Assembly (NCBI RefSeq): GCF_030296015.1
Contig: NZ_AP027368.1
Coordinates: forward strand, 868,001-932,000
Length of the DNA stretch: 64,000 nt
Reading direction: 5' to 3'
From: Ferrimonas sp. YFM
GTDB taxonomy: Bacteria > Pseudomonadota > Gammaproteobacteria > Enterobacterales > Shewanellaceae
The position numbers were made by a program, and so were the translations under genes. Of the stretch, positions 27,417 through 37,693 are shown piece by piece (positions within the stretch are counted from its first letter, which is position 1; each line of letters begins with the position of its first letter). The notes below the pieces were generated by a model, which was given only the letters and a program-made list of their open reading frames with translations, did no database searches and had not been told where the DNA came from.

Positions 27417-29114
27417 TCAGAGCCGGCACTCCTGGCGGTAGGGGCGGATATCCGGGTAGATGCCGTCTCGGATCTGGCTTTGCAGTCCCTGCCAGTAGCT
27501 GGCCTGAAGCAGATCCCTGTGCTGGGCCATAAAGCTCTTGCGGATCTCCGCACGTCCCAGCAGGAAACGACCAAACTCCTCCGGGAAGATGTCCTTGGGC
27601 CCTACCGAGTACCAGGGCTCCGCCGCCATCTCATCCTCCGGGTAGCGCGGTGGCGGAATCACCCGGAAGTTGCAGTCGGTCATATAATCGATTTCGTCGT
27701 AGTCGTAGAACACGACGCGGCCATGGCGGGTGACGCCAAAGTTTTTAAACAGCATGTCACCGGGGAAGATATTGGCGGCGGCCAGCTGCTTGATGGCGTT
27801 GCCATACTCGCCGATGGCCCGGTGCAGGTGGAGGTCGTCGGCATCATCCAGATAGATGTTGAGAGGGGTCATGCGCCGCTCAATATAGAGGTGGCGGATG
27901 ATGATTCTGTCGCCATCCAACTCCACTTCGGACGGAGCGCAGGTCATCAGTTCATCCAGCAGGGCCGGGCTGAATCTGTGGCGGGGAAAGGCGAAGTTAC
28001 GAAACTCCTGGGTGTCCGCCATCCTGCCTACCCGGTCGTGCTCCTTCACCAGGTTGTACTTCTCCATCACCTCGGCTTTGCTGCTCTCCTTGGGCGGAGC
28101 GAAGCTGTCCTTGATCAGTTTGAACACCACATCATAGGAGGGCAGGGTGAACACGCTCATCACCATCCCCTTGATCCCCGGGGCGATGACAAACTGATCG
28201 CTGCTGGTGTTGAGGTGGCTGAGGAAGGAGCGGTAGAACTCGGTCTTGCCGTGTTTTTGCAGGCCGATGGCGGTGTAGAGCTCTGCCCAGGACTTGTTGG
28301 GCATCAGGTGGCGCAGGTAGCGCAGCAGCAGGGCAGGGCGGTCGGTCTCCACCATGAAATAGGCCCGGGTAAAGCTGAAGATCACCGAACAGTCATCCTG
28401 GCGGGTGATCACCGCATCCAGTGCCAGTCCCGCATCTCCATGGCGAATGGGCAGAATCAGCGGGGATTCCCCTCTGTGGCCAATGAGTCGCCCCACCAGA
28501 TAGGCGCCTTTGTTTCGGTAGAAGACCGGTTTGAGAAACTCCACATCATGGGCTTTGAGCCTGTCCATCACCGGCTCCAGCCTCTGATGCAGCTTGTCCA
28601 GATCCTGGTCTATGTTCTCAAAGGCATTGAGCAACCTGGCGTAGCCCAGGGCACGGCGAAACGCCTCTTTGGGACGCTCCCCCAGATGGAAGCGCCAGCA
28701 TAGCTGATGAGGAGCAAAGGGGGCGCGCCGGGCACTGGCGGTGTGGATATACAGATGCTGATTGTCCAGCCCCCGATGGCGAAACAGCCTGGCAAACACC
28801 GAGTTAAAGAAGGTTTCTGCCAGCTCGGCCTGGGGGTGGCCCTGCAACAGGACGCTGTATTCACTCTTGGCGGCGCGCCACAGCTCGGTGGAGATGGTCA
28901 GGCTGTCCAGTCTGGCCATCAGGGCGGCGACGGTTTCCGATACCCGCTGGCTGTAGAAGCGGATTCTCTGCTTCTGGGCGCGCTGAACGCCGGCCCAGTC
29001 GGCACTGAGAAATCGCTCCGGGGCGCCGGCATTGACCCGGGAGAAGAGCCGGTAGTGTTGGTCGAACCCGGTGAGAATACGGTAGGCGAGCCGTTTCGGG
29101 GTGCCCTTGTCCAT
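27417..29114 (-). CDS. aceK: Isocitrate dehydrogenase kinase/phosphatase
   Basis: AceK switches isocitrate dehydrogenase off by phosphorylation and on again, steering carbon between the TCA cycle and the glyoxylate bypass. The 565-residue protein has the AceK-specific ATP site APGIKGMVMSVFTLPSYDVV near residue 312 and the kinase-like FKNFGVTRHGRVVFYDYDEIDYM (about residues 453-475). It is not beside aceA/aceB here, unlike in E. coli. Confidence 0.96.
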   Translation of the reverse strand: MDKGTPKRLAYRILTGFDQHYRLFSRVNAGAPERFLSADWAGVQRAQKQRIRFYSQRVSETVAALMARLDSLTISTELWRAAKSEYSVLLQGHPQAELAETFFNSVFARLFRHRGLDNQHLYIHTASARRAPFAPHQLCWRFHLGERPKEAFRRALGYARLLNAFENIDQDLDKLHQRLEPVMDRLKAHDVEFLKPVFYRNKGAYLVGRLIGHRGESPLILPIRHGDAGLALDAVITRQDDCSVIFSFTRAYFMVETDRPALLLRYLRHLMPNKSWAELYTAIGLQKHGKTEFYRSFLSHLNTSSDQFVIAPGIKGMVMSVFTLPSYDVVFKLIKDSFAPPKESSKAEVMEKYNLVKEHDRVGRMADTQEFRNFAFPRHRFSPALLDELMTCAPSEVELDGDRIIIRHLYIERRMTPLNIYLDDADDLHLHRAIGEYGNAIKQLAAANIFPGDMLFKNFGVTRHGRVVFYDYDEIDYMTDCNFRVIPPPRYPEDEMAAEPWYSVGPKDIFPEEFGRFLLGRAEIRKSFMAQHRDLLQASYWQGLQSQIRDGIYPDIRPYRQECRL

Positions 29115-29313
29115 CTGTGGTACTCCTTACCTGACTGCGGGACCTGGGGCGTGTGATCCTCACCCCTGCACCCTCTAACCTACCGTCACCCACCTTGCTT
29201 CTCAATGGGATTTCATTACCCTTGGCCGCAAATGTTTTAAGGTGTACAGCGCCTTGATGGGCTTTTTTGCGCCAATGCCCGCCTGATGCGGCACCTGCGC
29301 ACGAGGAGAGAGT

Positions 29314-29994
29314 GTGGAACTGACCTTTATTCTGGTGGCCCCTGCCCGGGGAGAAAACGTGGGCGCCGTGGCTCGTGCCATGAAGACCATGGGATTTGAA
29401 CGGCTGAGGGTGGTGGCCTCCCAGGCACACCTGAGTGAGGAAGCGGGCTGGGTGGCCCACGGCAGTCAGGAGCTGCTGAGTCAGGCACAGAGTTTTGCCA
29501 CCCTGGCCGAGGCAGTGGCCGATCAGGATCTGGTGATTGCCAGCACCGCCCGTCGCCGAGGCGACAAACGGGTATTGCACTCCCCGGCCCAGGCGGCAGA
29601 AAAGGTCAGGGCTCTGGGTGAGGCGGCCCCCAGGGTTGCCCTGGTGTTTGGCTGTGAGGAGTCAGGCTTGTCCAACGCGGATCTGGCCTTGGCGGATCTG
29701 CTGACCACCATTCCCCTGGCCAACCCCTACCCCTCTCTGAATCTGGCCCAGGCTGCCATGCTTTACGCCTACGAGTTTTCCCGGGTTCCCCAGACTCCGG
29801 TGCCGGACGCATCTGGCGAAGGACCGCTTTCGGCACTGAAACAGCGCTCCATAACCTTGATGAATGATTTGAATGTTGCTGAGAATGACCCGTTGCGCCT
29901 GTGGCTCAAAGATCGCTTAGGTCTTTTAAATCAAAGGGATGTGTCAATGGCGCACACCCTGATGGGAGACATCGAAAAGGCGCTGAAAAAATAG
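29314..29994 (+). CDS. yjtD: SpoU-type RNA methyltransferase, TrmJ/LasT-like
   Basis: The 226-residue protein is a SPOUT methyltransferase with VAPARGENVGAVARAMKTMG near residue 8, VFGCEESGLSNAD near residue 111 and IPLANPYPSLNLAQA near residue 134. It is shorter at the C-terminus than TrmJ at about 245. Its location directly upstream of thrL matches E. coli yjtD (lasT). The exact RNA target is unknown. The start codon is GTG at 29314 after GAGGAGAGA. Confidence 0.88.
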   Translation: MELTFILVAPARGENVGAVARAMKTMGFERLRVVASQAHLSEEAGWVAHGSQELLSQAQSFATLAEAVADQDLVIASTARRRGDKRVLHSPAQAAEKVRALGEAAPRVALVFGCEESGLSNADLALADLLTTIPLANPYPSLNLAQAAMLYAYEFSRVPQTPVPDASGEGPLSALKQRSITLMNDLNVAENDPLRLWLKDRLGLLNQRDVSMAHTLMGDIEKALKK

Positions 29995-30064
29995 TCCTTG
30001 ACTCTTCGGCGCCTTTCAGTTCAAGTAACAGGTAAGACAAATTTAAAGGTTTATTCATAAAACG

Positions 30065-30145
30065 ATGCTAAATATGCACGCTGTAATCACCACCATTATC
30101 GTGATTACCGGCACCGGTACCACCGGTCGCGGGGCGGGCTGCTAG
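30065..30145 (+). CDS. thrL: thr operon leader peptide
   Basis: This 26-codon frame starts at the ATG at 30065 and ends at TAG. It is packed with regulatory codons: seven threonine and five isoleucine (for example ITTIIVITGTGTT), followed by GRGAGC. Stalling here when Thr-tRNA or Ile-tRNA is short would prevent the terminator at 30175 and let thrABC be transcribed. Confidence 0.95.
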   Translation: MLNMHAVITTIIVITGTGTTGRGAGC

Positions 30146-30174
30146 TATCTGAACAAACCACAAATTCAGTTACC

Positions 30175-30210
30175 AGAAAGCCCGCTCCCAAAGCGGGCTT
30201 TCTTCGTTTT
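30175..30210 (+). terminator. Attenuator of the thr operon
   Basis: AGAAAGCCCGCT and AGCGGGCTTTCT form a strong stem around a short loop, ending TCGTTTT. It lies between thrL and thrA, 27 bases before the thrA start, and the upstream stem within the thrL end (GGGGCGGGC) can offer the alternative pairing. Confidence 0.92.
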
Positions 30211-30236
30211 GGGCAGGGCACAACAGGAGAGACGAG

Positions 30237-32687
30237 ATGAAGGTGATGAAGTTCGGGGGCTCTTCCCTGGCCAGTGCAGAACGGTTTGCCCAGGTGGCGA
30301 CTCTGGCACAGGAGAGCGTCGAGGGGTTCTCTCTGGCGCTGGTGCTGTCTGCACCCAAGGGGGTCACCAATGCCCTGGAGTCGGCGGTATATCGGGCGGT
30401 GGCCGGCTACAGTGATGAGTTGCTGGAGCCGGTCCGTCAGACTCTGGACGAGCTCAGCGACGGCGCCGAACTGGATCTGGAGGCTCGTGAAGCCCTGATG
30501 GCCCTGTGGCAACAGGAGCTGGCCCAGGTGGCTCAGAAGCTTCAGGGGGTGGCGTTGCTGGGACGTTGCCCCGATGAGGTGGTGGCGGAAGTGATGGTGG
30601 TCGGTGAGCGCCTGTCGGTGCACATGATGATGGCCCTGCTTACCGCCCGGGGCGAGCGCAATGCGTTTCTGGAGCCCAGACGTTACCTGATGGCCCGGGG
30701 AGAAGCCCTGGATGCCCAGGTGGACATCGAGGCTTCCCGCCAACGTCTGGCTTCTCTGCCTGTTGGGGAGTACCGTTTCTGGGTGATGCCTGGTTTTACC
30801 GCCTGCAACCAGGAGGGGCAGACCGTTACCCTGGGCCGCAATGGCTCAGATTACTCCGCGGCCGCCCTGGCCGCCTGCCTGCACGCCGACAGCTGCGAGA
30901 TCTGGACCGATGTGGACGGGGTCTACAGCGTCGATCCCCGCCTGGTGCCCGATGCCCGCCTGCTGGAAGAGATGAGCTACAAGGAGGCGATGGAGCTCTC
31001 CTACTTCGGTGCCAAGGTGTTGCACCCCAGAACCATCGCCCCCATCGCCCAGCACCAGATCCCCTGCCGCATCCGCAATACCCTGAATCCCCAGGCCCTG
31101 GGCACCCTGATCCATCAGGAGGGGGCGGGCAGTGACGCGGTGAAGGCGGTCAGCCACCTGGCGGAACAGACCATGATCAGTGTCTCCGGCCCCGGGATGA
31201 AGGGGATGGTTGGCATGGCAGCCCGGGTGTTTGACGCCATGAGCCTGGCCGGTGTGTCAGTAAGCCTGATCACCCAGAGCTCCTCGGAATACTCCATCTC
31301 CTTCTGTGTGGAGGAGCAGGACCAGGAGCTGGCGGTACAGGCCCTGGAGGAGACCTTCGCCCTGGAACTGAAGAGCGAGATGCTCGATCCCCTGGAACTG
31401 ATGCCCGGCATGGCCATCGTCACCCTGGTGGGCGATGGCATGAAGACCCGCAAAGGGGTCGCCGCCCGCTTCTTCCGCTCCCTGGCCCAGGCCTCCATCA
31501 ACATTGCCGCCATCGCCCAGGGCAGCTCGGAGAGAGCCATCTCTGCGGTGATCCGCAACGATGATGCCGCTGCCGCCCTGCGCATCTGCCATCAGAATTT
31601 CTTCGACAGCCGCCTCTACGTGGATGTGCTGCTGGTGGGCTGTGGTCAGGTGGGCGCCGAGCTGCTCAGTCAGATCAATCAGCAGCAGCAGGCCCTCAAT
31701 GATCATCATGTGGCGCTGCGGGTCTGTGGCGTGGCCAACTCCCGGCAGATGCTGCTGGACCCTCATGGTCTCGGCCTGGACGACTGGCGGGAGCAGCTTG
31801 AGGTCAAGGGGCAGCCCATGTGCCTGGAGGCGCTGTTTGCCTTTGCCCACGACGCCAAGCTGACCAATCCGGTGCTGGTGGATTGCAGTGCCAGCGATGC
31901 CCTGGGGGCCCGCTATGTGGATGCCATGAACGCCGGCCTGCACGTGGTGACCCCCAACAAGAAAGCCAACACCGCCGACATGGCCTATTACCGGGAGCTG
32001 CGCCAGGTGGCCCGCCGCCAGCGCCGTCAGTTCCTCTATGAAACCAACGTGGGGGCCGGCCTGCCGGTGATCGATAACCTGCAGGGGCTGCTGCGTGCCG
32101 GCGACGAGCTGCACAGCTTCGGCGGCATCCTTTCCGGCTCGCTCTCCTACATCTTTGGTCTGCTGGAGGAGGGGGTCTCCCTCTCCGACGCCACCACCCG
32201 GGCGCGGGAGAAAGGCTTTACCGAGCCGGATCCCCGGGAGGATCTGGCGGGCATGGACGTGGCTCGTAAGGTACTGATTCTGGCACGAGAGGCCGGCCTG
32301 GAGCTGGAGATGGAGGACATCCAGGTGGAGAGTGTGCTGCCTGCCTCCTTCGATGCCAGTGGCGACACCGACAGCTTTATGGCCAACCTGCCCCAGGCGG
32401 ATGCCGAGGTGGCCCAGATGGTCGCCGCGGCCAAGGCCGAGAACAAGGTGCTGCGCTATGTGGGCGCCATCGAAGCGGACGGCAGCTGTAAGGTGGCGGT
32501 TCAGGCGGTGGCACCTGAGCATCCCCTGTATGCCATCAAGGGCGGGGAAAACGCCCTGGCCTTTTACAGTCGCTACTATCAGCCACTGCCCTTTGTCCTG
32601 CGCGGTTACGGCGCCGGCACCGCGGTGACCGCCGCCGGGGTCTTCGCCGACATCCTGCGTACCCAGGCTTGGCAGAAGGAGGGCTGA
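30237..32687 (+). CDS. thrA: Bifunctional aspartokinase I / homoserine dehydrogenase I
   Basis: ThrA carries out the first and third steps from aspartate to threonine. The 816-residue protein has the kinase domain ([35 protein letters not shown] near residue 222), two ACT domains in the middle that bind threonine ([18 protein letters not shown] near residue 300), and a homoserine dehydrogenase domain from about residue 462 ([16 protein letters not shown]), with TPNKKAN and [18 protein letters not shown]. thrB follows after one base. Confidence 0.98.
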   Translation: MKVMKFGGSSLASAERFAQVATLAQESVEGFSLALVLSAPKGVTNALESAVYRAVAGYSDELLEPVRQTLDELSDGAELDLEAREALMALWQQELAQVAQKLQGVALLGRCPDEVVAEVMVVGERLSVHMMMALLTARGERNAFLEPRRYLMARGEALDAQVDIEASRQRLASLPVGEYRFWVMPGFTACNQEGQTVTLGRNGSDYSAAALAACLHADSCEIWTDVDGVYSVDPRLVPDARLLEEMSYKEAMELSYFGAKVLHPRTIAPIAQHQIPCRIRNTLNPQALGTLIHQEGAGSDAVKAVSHLAEQTMISVSGPGMKGMVGMAARVFDAMSLAGVSVSLITQSSSEYSISFCVEEQDQELAVQALEETFALELKSEMLDPLELMPGMAIVTLVGDGMKTRKGVAARFFRSLAQASINIAAIAQGSSERAISAVIRNDDAAAALRICHQNFFDSRLYVDVLLVGCGQVGAELLSQINQQQQALNDHHVALRVCGVANSRQMLLDPHGLGLDDWREQLEVKGQPMCLEALFAFAHDAKLTNPVLVDCSASDALGARYVDAMNAGLHVVTPNKKANTADMAYYRELRQVARRQRRQFLYETNVGAGLPVIDNLQGLLRAGDELHSFGGILSGSLSYIFGLLEEGVSLSDATTRAREKGFTEPDPREDLAGMDVARKVLILAREAGLELEMEDIQVESVLPASFDASGDTDSFMANLPQADAEVAQMVAAAKAENKVLRYVGAIEADGSCKVAVQAVAPEHPLYAIKGGENALAFYSRYYQPLPFVLRGYGAGTAVTAAGVFADILRTQAWQKEG

Positions 32688-32688
32688 T

Positions 32689-33624
32689 ATGGCCAAAGTG
32701 ACCGCTTATGCCCCCGCCTCCATGGGCAACGTCAGTGTCGGCTTCGATCTGCTCGGCGCCGCCCTGCAACCTGTGGATGGCAGCCGCCTCGGCGACAGGG
32801 TCAGCGTCGAGGACGCCGATGCGCCGGCGTTCGCCTGCTGCGGCCCCTATGAAGACGTGCTGCCCAAAGACCCGGCCGAGAACATTGTACTCAGGGCGGT
32901 GGAGGCGTTTTTCGAAGCCAGTGGCCTGGCGCCTCAGCCCCTGTCACTGACCCTGGAGAAGAATCTGCCGGTGGGCAGTGGCCTGGGCTCCAGTGCCAGC
33001 TCTGTGGTGGCCGCCTGTGCCGCCCTCAACCGCTTTTTCGGTGATCCCCTGAATGAGGTGGAGCTGCTCAGGTTGATGGGGGAACTGGAGGGGCAGATCT
33101 CCGGCTCCATTCACTATGACAATGTGGCGCCCAGCTACCTGGGCGGGCTGCAACTGATGGTGGCGGACTTTGCCCGCAAGCTGCCTGCGTTCGACGACTG
33201 GTACTGGGTGGTGGCCTACTCGGGGATCAGCCTGTCCACCGCCAAGATGCGGGCGCTGCTGCCCGAACAGTATGACAAGGGCACCACCATCGCCTTTGGC
33301 CAGAACCTGGCGGCCTTCGTAGACGCCTGTTACCGCCAGGACCAGCAACAAGCCCTGGCCATGCTCAAAGATGAGCTGGCAGAGCCCTACCGGGCGGCCC
33401 ACATCCCCGGGTTTGTGGCGGCCAAGTCCGCCCTGGCTGAACTGGGCGCCGACGCCGTGGGGATCTCCGGGTCCGGGCCGACCCTGTTTGCCGTCTGCCG
33501 TGACCCAGAGAGCGCCCAGCGGGCCAAGACCTACCTGGACACCTGTTACCTGGCCAATGCCAGGGGTTTCGCCCATATCTGCCGGCTGGCGGAGGATGGG
33601 GTTATCTACCAGAGCGAGAAGTAA
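32689..33624 (+). CDS. thrB: Homoserine kinase
   Basis: ThrB phosphorylates homoserine. The 311-residue GHMP kinase starts AYAPASMGNVSVGFDLLG and has the ATP-binding motif LPVGSGLGSSASSVVAACAA near residue 88 and SGSGPTLFAVC near residue 262. It lies between thrA and thrC with gaps of 1 and 5 bases. Confidence 0.98.
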   Translation: MAKVTAYAPASMGNVSVGFDLLGAALQPVDGSRLGDRVSVEDADAPAFACCGPYEDVLPKDPAENIVLRAVEAFFEASGLAPQPLSLTLEKNLPVGSGLGSSASSVVAACAALNRFFGDPLNEVELLRLMGELEGQISGSIHYDNVAPSYLGGLQLMVADFARKLPAFDDWYWVVAYSGISLSTAKMRALLPEQYDKGTTIAFGQNLAAFVDACYRQDQQQALAMLKDELAEPYRAAHIPGFVAAKSALAELGADAVGISGSGPTLFAVCRDPESAQRAKTYLDTCYLANARGFAHICRLAEDGVIYQSEK

Positions 33625-33629
33625 CCACC

Positions 33630-34901
33630 ATGGAACTCTATAACCTGAAACATCCCGATCAGACCGTCAGCTTCTCCCAGGCCGTGCGCCAGGGACTGGG
33701 CAGGGACCGCGGGCTGTTTTTCCCCTCGAGCCTGCCGAAGCTGGACAACGTCGACGAGTTGCTGGCCATGCCCTTTGTGGATCGCTCCGTGGCCATTCTG
33801 AATGCCTGGCTGGGCGATGAGCTGGGTGAGGAGACAGTCGCCTCCCTGGTGCGTGACGCCTTCACCTTCGATGCCCCCCTGGCCCAGGTGTGTGACCGCC
33901 AGTACTGCCTGGAGCTGTTTCATGGTCCCACCCTGGCCTTCAAGGATTTCGGCGCGCGCTTCCTGGCACGGGTCCTCTCCCACCTGGCCGGGGAGGAGTC
34001 TCTGACCATCCTCACCGCCACCTCGGGGGACACCGGCGCCGCCGTGGCCGATGCCTTCTATGGCCTGGACAACATCAAGGTGGTGATCCTCTACCCCGAG
34101 GGGCGCATCAGCTCCCTGCAGGAGAAGATGTTCTGTACTCTGGGGGGCAACATCCAGACCCTGTCGGTGGCGGGCAGCTTCGATGACTGCCAGTCCCTGG
34201 TGAAGCTGGCGTTTGAGGATGAGCCGTTGAAGCAGGCCATTGGCCTGAACTCCGCCAACTCCATCAACATCGCCCGGTTGCTGGCACAGATCTGCTACTA
34301 CTTCGAGGCGGTGGCTCAACTGCCCGAGGAGCGCCGTCATCAGGCGGTGATCTCCGTGCCCAGTGGCAATTTCGGCAACCTGACCGCCGGCCTGCTGGCC
34401 AAGGCGATGGGCCTGCCGGTGAAACGCTTCATCGCCGCCACCAACAGCAACGACACCGTCCCCCGTTACCTGTCTAACGGTCAGTGGGAGGTGCGTCCTA
34501 CGGTGGCCACCCGCTCCAACGCCATGGATGTGTCTGCCCCCAACAACTGGCCCAGGGTCGAGGCCCTGTGTCAGGCGAAGGGCTGGTCCCTGGCTCAGCT
34601 GGAAGGGGTGGCGGTCTCCGAGGCGGAGTGTGAAACCCAACTGACCGCCCTGCACAAGGGAGGCTACCTGTCTGAGCCCCATGCGGCGGTGGCCAGCCGG
34701 GCACTGTCTCTGTCTCTTAATCCGGAGGAGTGCGGCATCTTCCTGGGCACCGCCCATCCGGCCAAGTTCAAGGAGTCGGTGGATGAGTTGCTGGGTCTGG
34801 ATCTGCCCCTGCCTGAGGCGCTGGCCCAGGCGGCGGTCAAGCCTCTGCTCAGTGAGTTTCTGGCGAACTCCTTCGAGGAGCTGAGGGCCAAGCTGCTCTG
34901 A
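33630..34901 (+). CDS. thrC: Threonine synthase
   Basis: ThrC turns O-phosphohomoserine into threonine using pyridoxal phosphate. The 423-residue protein has the PLP lysine in HGPTLAFKDFGARFLARV (near residue 105), then TATSGDTGAAVADAFYGL near residue 129, and SVPSGNFGNLTAG near residue 242. It ends the operon and is followed by a terminator. Confidence 0.98.
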   Translation: MELYNLKHPDQTVSFSQAVRQGLGRDRGLFFPSSLPKLDNVDELLAMPFVDRSVAILNAWLGDELGEETVASLVRDAFTFDAPLAQVCDRQYCLELFHGPTLAFKDFGARFLARVLSHLAGEESLTILTATSGDTGAAVADAFYGLDNIKVVILYPEGRISSLQEKMFCTLGGNIQTLSVAGSFDDCQSLVKLAFEDEPLKQAIGLNSANSINIARLLAQICYYFEAVAQLPEERRHQAVISVPSGNFGNLTAGLLAKAMGLPVKRFIAATNSNDTVPRYLSNGQWEVRPTVATRSNAMDVSAPNNWPRVEALCQAKGWSLAQLEGVAVSEAECETQLTALHKGGYLSEPHAAVASRALSLSLNPEECGIFLGTAHPAKFKESVDELLGLDLPLPEALAQAAVKPLLSEFLANSFEELRAKLL

Positions 34902-34914
34902 GTTACCCAGAGAT

Positions 34915-34945
34915 GAAAAGAGGACGCCGTGGCGTCCTCTTTTTG
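34915..34945. terminator. Terminator after thrC
   Basis: AAAAGAGGACGCC and GGCGTCCTCTTTTT pair closely; T-runs on both strands make it shared with the convergent ruvX gene. Confidence 0.92.
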
Positions 34946-34957
34946 ATTCCGGAAGGG

Positions 34958-35377
34958 TTAGCCATAGAGGGACTCGAAGTAGCCCTCGAGGATCAGGGCG
35001 GCCGAGGTGGCGTCGATGGCAGACTTTTTCAGGCCGCGAAAGCCGCGGCGCTCAAACAGGTGCGCCTTGGCGTCCGTGGTGGTCAGGCGCTCATCCTGGG
35101 TGACCACCTTGACCCCGAAACGTCCATGGAGGCGGTTGGCAAACTTGCGCGCCCTCAGGGTCAGCTCCTGTTCGGTGCCGTCCATGTTCAGGGGCAGGCC
35201 CACCACCACCAAGCTGGGTTGCCATTCGGCAAACAGATTGGCCACTTCATCCCAGTTGGGGATGCCGTCGTTGGCCTTGAGGCCACACAGAGGCTGGGCG
35301 GTGCCGGTGATGCTCTGACCTATGGCCACGCCGATGGCCTTGGTGCCGAAATCGAATCCGAGAATGGTGTCACTCAT
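34958..35377 (-). CDS. ruvX: Putative pre-16S rRNA nuclease YqgF (RuvX)
   Basis: YqgF is an RNase H-fold protein that trims the 5' end of 16S rRNA. The 139-residue protein starts [16 protein letters not shown] with the first acidic residue, then [14 protein letters not shown] near residue 60, and DERLTT near residue 99. Its ATG overlaps the yqgE stop by 4 bases, as is common for this pair. Confidence 0.95.
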   Translation of the reverse strand: MSDTILGFDFGTKAIGVAIGQSITGTAQPLCGLKANDGIPNWDEVANLFAEWQPSLVVVGLPLNMDGTEQELTLRARKFANRLHGRFGVKVVTQDERLTTTDAKAHLFERRGFRGLKKSAIDATSAALILEGYFESLYG

Positions 35378-35937
35378 GCGTGGCCAATCTCCCCGGACAG
35401 TTGCCAGGCGTCGATGCCCAGGGCCCGGGTGGCGGCGGCCCAGCGCTCTTTGTGGGGCACTTCAAACAGCAGCTCCGGGGTGGCAGGAATGGTCAGCCAG
35501 GAGCCTTCGAGGATCTCCTGTTCCAACTGGCCCGCTTCCCAGCCGGCATAGCCCAGGGCCACCAGATAATGGTCCGGAGCCTGACCCTGGCCCAGGCTGT
35601 CCAGGACATCCTTGGAGCAGGTGACGGTCAGCTCATTGTTGATGCGGCGGCTGTTGGCGAAGTTGCGCTCGCTGCTGTGGAGCACGAAGCCGCGATCCGG
35701 CGTGACCGGCCCGCCAAGCAGCACCTGGTTGGCCAGGCTGGCAGGCAGGACAAATCCCTCCTCCTGCAGCTCCATCTTCTTCAGCAACTCGTCCAGTGCC
35801 AGTCCAATGGGGTGGTTGATGATCAGCCCCATGGCCCCCTCTTCGTCGTGTTCGCAGAGGTAGGTAACCGAGCGTTTGAACACCTTGTCCTGCAGTGAGG
35901 GCATGGCGATCAACAGGTGATCTTTCAGGCTTTGCAT
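35374..35937 (-). CDS. yqgE: UPF0301 family protein YqgE
   Basis: The 187-residue protein starts [20 protein letters not shown] and contains [20 protein letters not shown] and [16 protein letters not shown], the conserved UPF0301/AlgH marks. Its length equals that of E. coli YqgE. The molecular role is not established. The ATG at 35937 is chosen because an upstream extension has no family match. It is coupled to ruvX and lies 10 bases after yciH. Confidence 0.95.
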   Translation of the reverse strand: MQSLKDHLLIAMPSLQDKVFKRSVTYLCEHDEEGAMGLIINHPIGLALDELLKKMELQEEGFVLPASLANQVLLGGPVTPDRGFVLHSSERNFANSRRINNELTVTCSKDVLDSLGQGQAPDHYLVALGYAGWEAGQLEQEILEGSWLTIPATPELLFEVPHKERWAAATRALGIDAWQLSGEIGHA

Positions 35938-35947
35938 GGGTAACTCC

Positions 35948-36277
35948 TTAACCTCCCGCCAGTTTGACCTTGAAGCCCTGTTGCTCCAGAAGCTGCTTGA
36001 GCTGATCCCGCTTGTCGCCCTGGATCTCGATGTCGAACTCCTTGACGGCACCGCCGACACCCATCTTCTTCTTCAGGGTGGCGGCCAGCTTCTTGAGCTT
36101 CTTGTCTTCTAAGCCTAGCCCCTTCACCACCATCATTCCTTTGCCTTTGCGGCCCTTTCTGTCCAGGTGGATGCGAACCCAACCATCGCCCTGAGGCGGT
36201 TGGGGTTTTGTCTCTTCCTGGCTAATGCGCCCCTGGTCAGTGCTATATACCAGTTGCGAGTCTTGATTAGAGATCAT
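35948..36277 (-). CDS. yciH: Translation-initiation-factor-like protein YciH (SUI1 family)
   Basis: The 109-residue protein has a SUI1/eIF1 domain (VRIHLDRKGRKGKGMMVVKG; GVGGAVKEFDIEIQGD) ending in LEQQGFKVKLAGG. Bacterial YciH is reported to affect initiation fidelity or act under stress, though its role is modest. It heads the yciH-yqgE-ruvX unit on the minus strand. Confidence 0.93.
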   Translation of the reverse strand: MISNQDSQLVYSTDQGRISQEETKPQPPQGDGWVRIHLDRKGRKGKGMMVVKGLGLEDKKLKKLAATLKKKMGVGGAVKEFDIEIQGDKRDQLKQLLEQQGFKVKLAGG

Positions 36278-36348
36278 ATCTTGCGGCTTATCAGGTATGG
36301 GCCTGTCAGTTTATCAAAATCACAGAAGAAAAAGGAAAATCTGCGCCG

Positions 36349-37110
36349 ATGTCCCTCTTCAACCGACTGCTTTCCTCCATGGGCATGGGCTCCTGTGAGG
36401 TGGATACCCTGCTGAGTTCCGACAGCTATTCGCCCGGTCAGAGGGTGACCGCCCGTGTATTGGCCAAGGGAGGCACCATAGGTCAGCATATCCATGGGGT
36501 CTACTTCTCCCTCCACTGCCGTTACCAGCAGAGAGAGGATGGCCAGGTGCAAACCCAGGAGGTGGAGCTGGCTCATTTCCAGTTGCCGGTGGCGATGACC
36601 GTTGGCGCCCGGGAGGAGCTGGAGATCCCCATAGAGTTCCAGTTGCCGGAATTCACCCCCCTGACCCTGGGTAGTACCGAGGTGTGGCTCTCCACCGGCC
36701 TGGATATCCGTCAGGCCCGAGACCCCAGCGATAAGGATCTGTTTGAGGTGGTGCCCCAGCCATTGGTCGCAGACCTGTTGGTGGCCATAACCCGGCTGGG
36801 CTTTATCCAGGATCTGGTGCACACCGAAGCGGTCTCCTCCATGGCCAGGGTGACGGCGCCCTACCTGCAGATGTTCCACTACAGTGTGGGCGAGGGGCCA
36901 TTCAAGGGGCGCATCGAGGAGATGGAGCTGGCGGTGGTCCCGGCAGAGGGGGGACTCTACCTGCATGCGGAGGTGACCCGCACCGGCCGGGGCATGGCGG
37001 CGGCGGTGAGTCGCATCCTGGAGGAGAGCGGAGACCGGCAACGCCGCAGGCTCACCCCGGAACTGGTGGAGAACCTGCAGCAGCACATAGAACAGCTGTT
37101 GGTGGACTGA
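36349..37110 (+). CDS. Sporulation-control Spo0M family (arrestin-like) protein
   Basis: The 253-residue protein starts FNRLLSSMGMGSCEVDTLLS and continues YSPGQRVTARVLAKGG, the Spo0M signature; the family has an arrestin-like beta fold. In Bacillus it affects sporulation and cell shape; this organism is not expected to sporulate, so the role here is unknown. It stands alone, divergent from yciH and convergent with the next gene. Confidence 0.88.
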   Translation: MSLFNRLLSSMGMGSCEVDTLLSSDSYSPGQRVTARVLAKGGTIGQHIHGVYFSLHCRYQQREDGQVQTQEVELAHFQLPVAMTVGAREELEIPIEFQLPEFTPLTLGSTEVWLSTGLDIRQARDPSDKDLFEVVPQPLVADLLVAITRLGFIQDLVHTEAVSSMARVTAPYLQMFHYSVGEGPFKGRIEEMELAVVPAEGGLYLHAEVTRTGRGMAAAVSRILEESGDRQRRRLTPELVENLQQHIEQLLVD

Positions 37111-37153
37111 CCTTCAGGGGCGCTGAGCCCCGGCATTCGCCAGTTTCAGGTGT

Positions 37154-37693
37154 TCAGCGATCGATCTTGGTGAACTTGGACCCTTCGAAGGTGAGGTTAT
37201 ACATCAGTCCCTTATTCGAGAAGATGAATCCGATGATCGGCTGCCTCAGGGTGTTGCTGTCGAAGGTGCCGCCCGCCCCCAGGGTGGCCAGGGCGACCGA
37301 GCCGTCCACGCCGGCTTTCCAGCCCTGACTGTTACGGAAGTTGTCCAACGCCTCTGAGGTCATAAACAGCACCACCTGGCTCTTGACCTGAGCGCCGACC
37401 TGCAGGCCGAACGAGGCCGCCGCAGTGGCATAGTAGTCGGCTGGGGCGCCATTGATCAGCAGGGCGCCCTCGCCATATTCGCCGCCGATGCCGAACCCGG
37501 CTTTGTACACCTCGGGCATCACCAGCACGCCTCTGGCTTTCGCCACCAGCTCCTTCGCCGCCGGGGTTTCTTTATAGAGTTGCTGCAGCGCGCCCTTTAC
37601 CTTGGCGTCGATCTCGGTTTTTGAGGCGGCCTGGGCACCGAATCCAAGGGTCATGGTCATCAGTGCGAACAGCCATATCTTCAGCGCTCTCAT
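37154..37693 (-). CDS. SYLF/YSC84-domain lipid-binding protein, periplasmic
   Basis: The 179-residue protein has a signal peptide (KIWLFALMTMTLGFGAQAA) and a SYLF domain with AKARGVLVMPEVYKAGFGIGG near residue 46 and ATAAASFGLQVGAQ near residue 88. SYLF proteins bind phospholipids; the bacterial role is unknown. Confidence 0.85.
   Translation of the reverse strand: MRALKIWLFALMTMTLGFGAQAASKTEIDAKVKGALQQLYKETPAAKELVAKARGVLVMPEVYKAGFGIGGEYGEGALLINGAPADYYATAAASFGLQVGAQVKSQVVLFMTSEALDNFRNSQGWKAGVDGSVALATLGAGGTFDSNTLRQPIIGFIFSNKGLMYNLTFEGSKFTKIDR

Noticed and set aside
29998-30026. TTGACT as the -35 box of a thr promoter
   Set aside because: No acceptable -10 box lies 16 to 18 bases downstream, so the promoter was not assigned.
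36349-37110. Sign of sporulation genes
   Set aside because: Spo0M-family proteins occur in many non-sporulating bacteria; no other sporulation gene is present.
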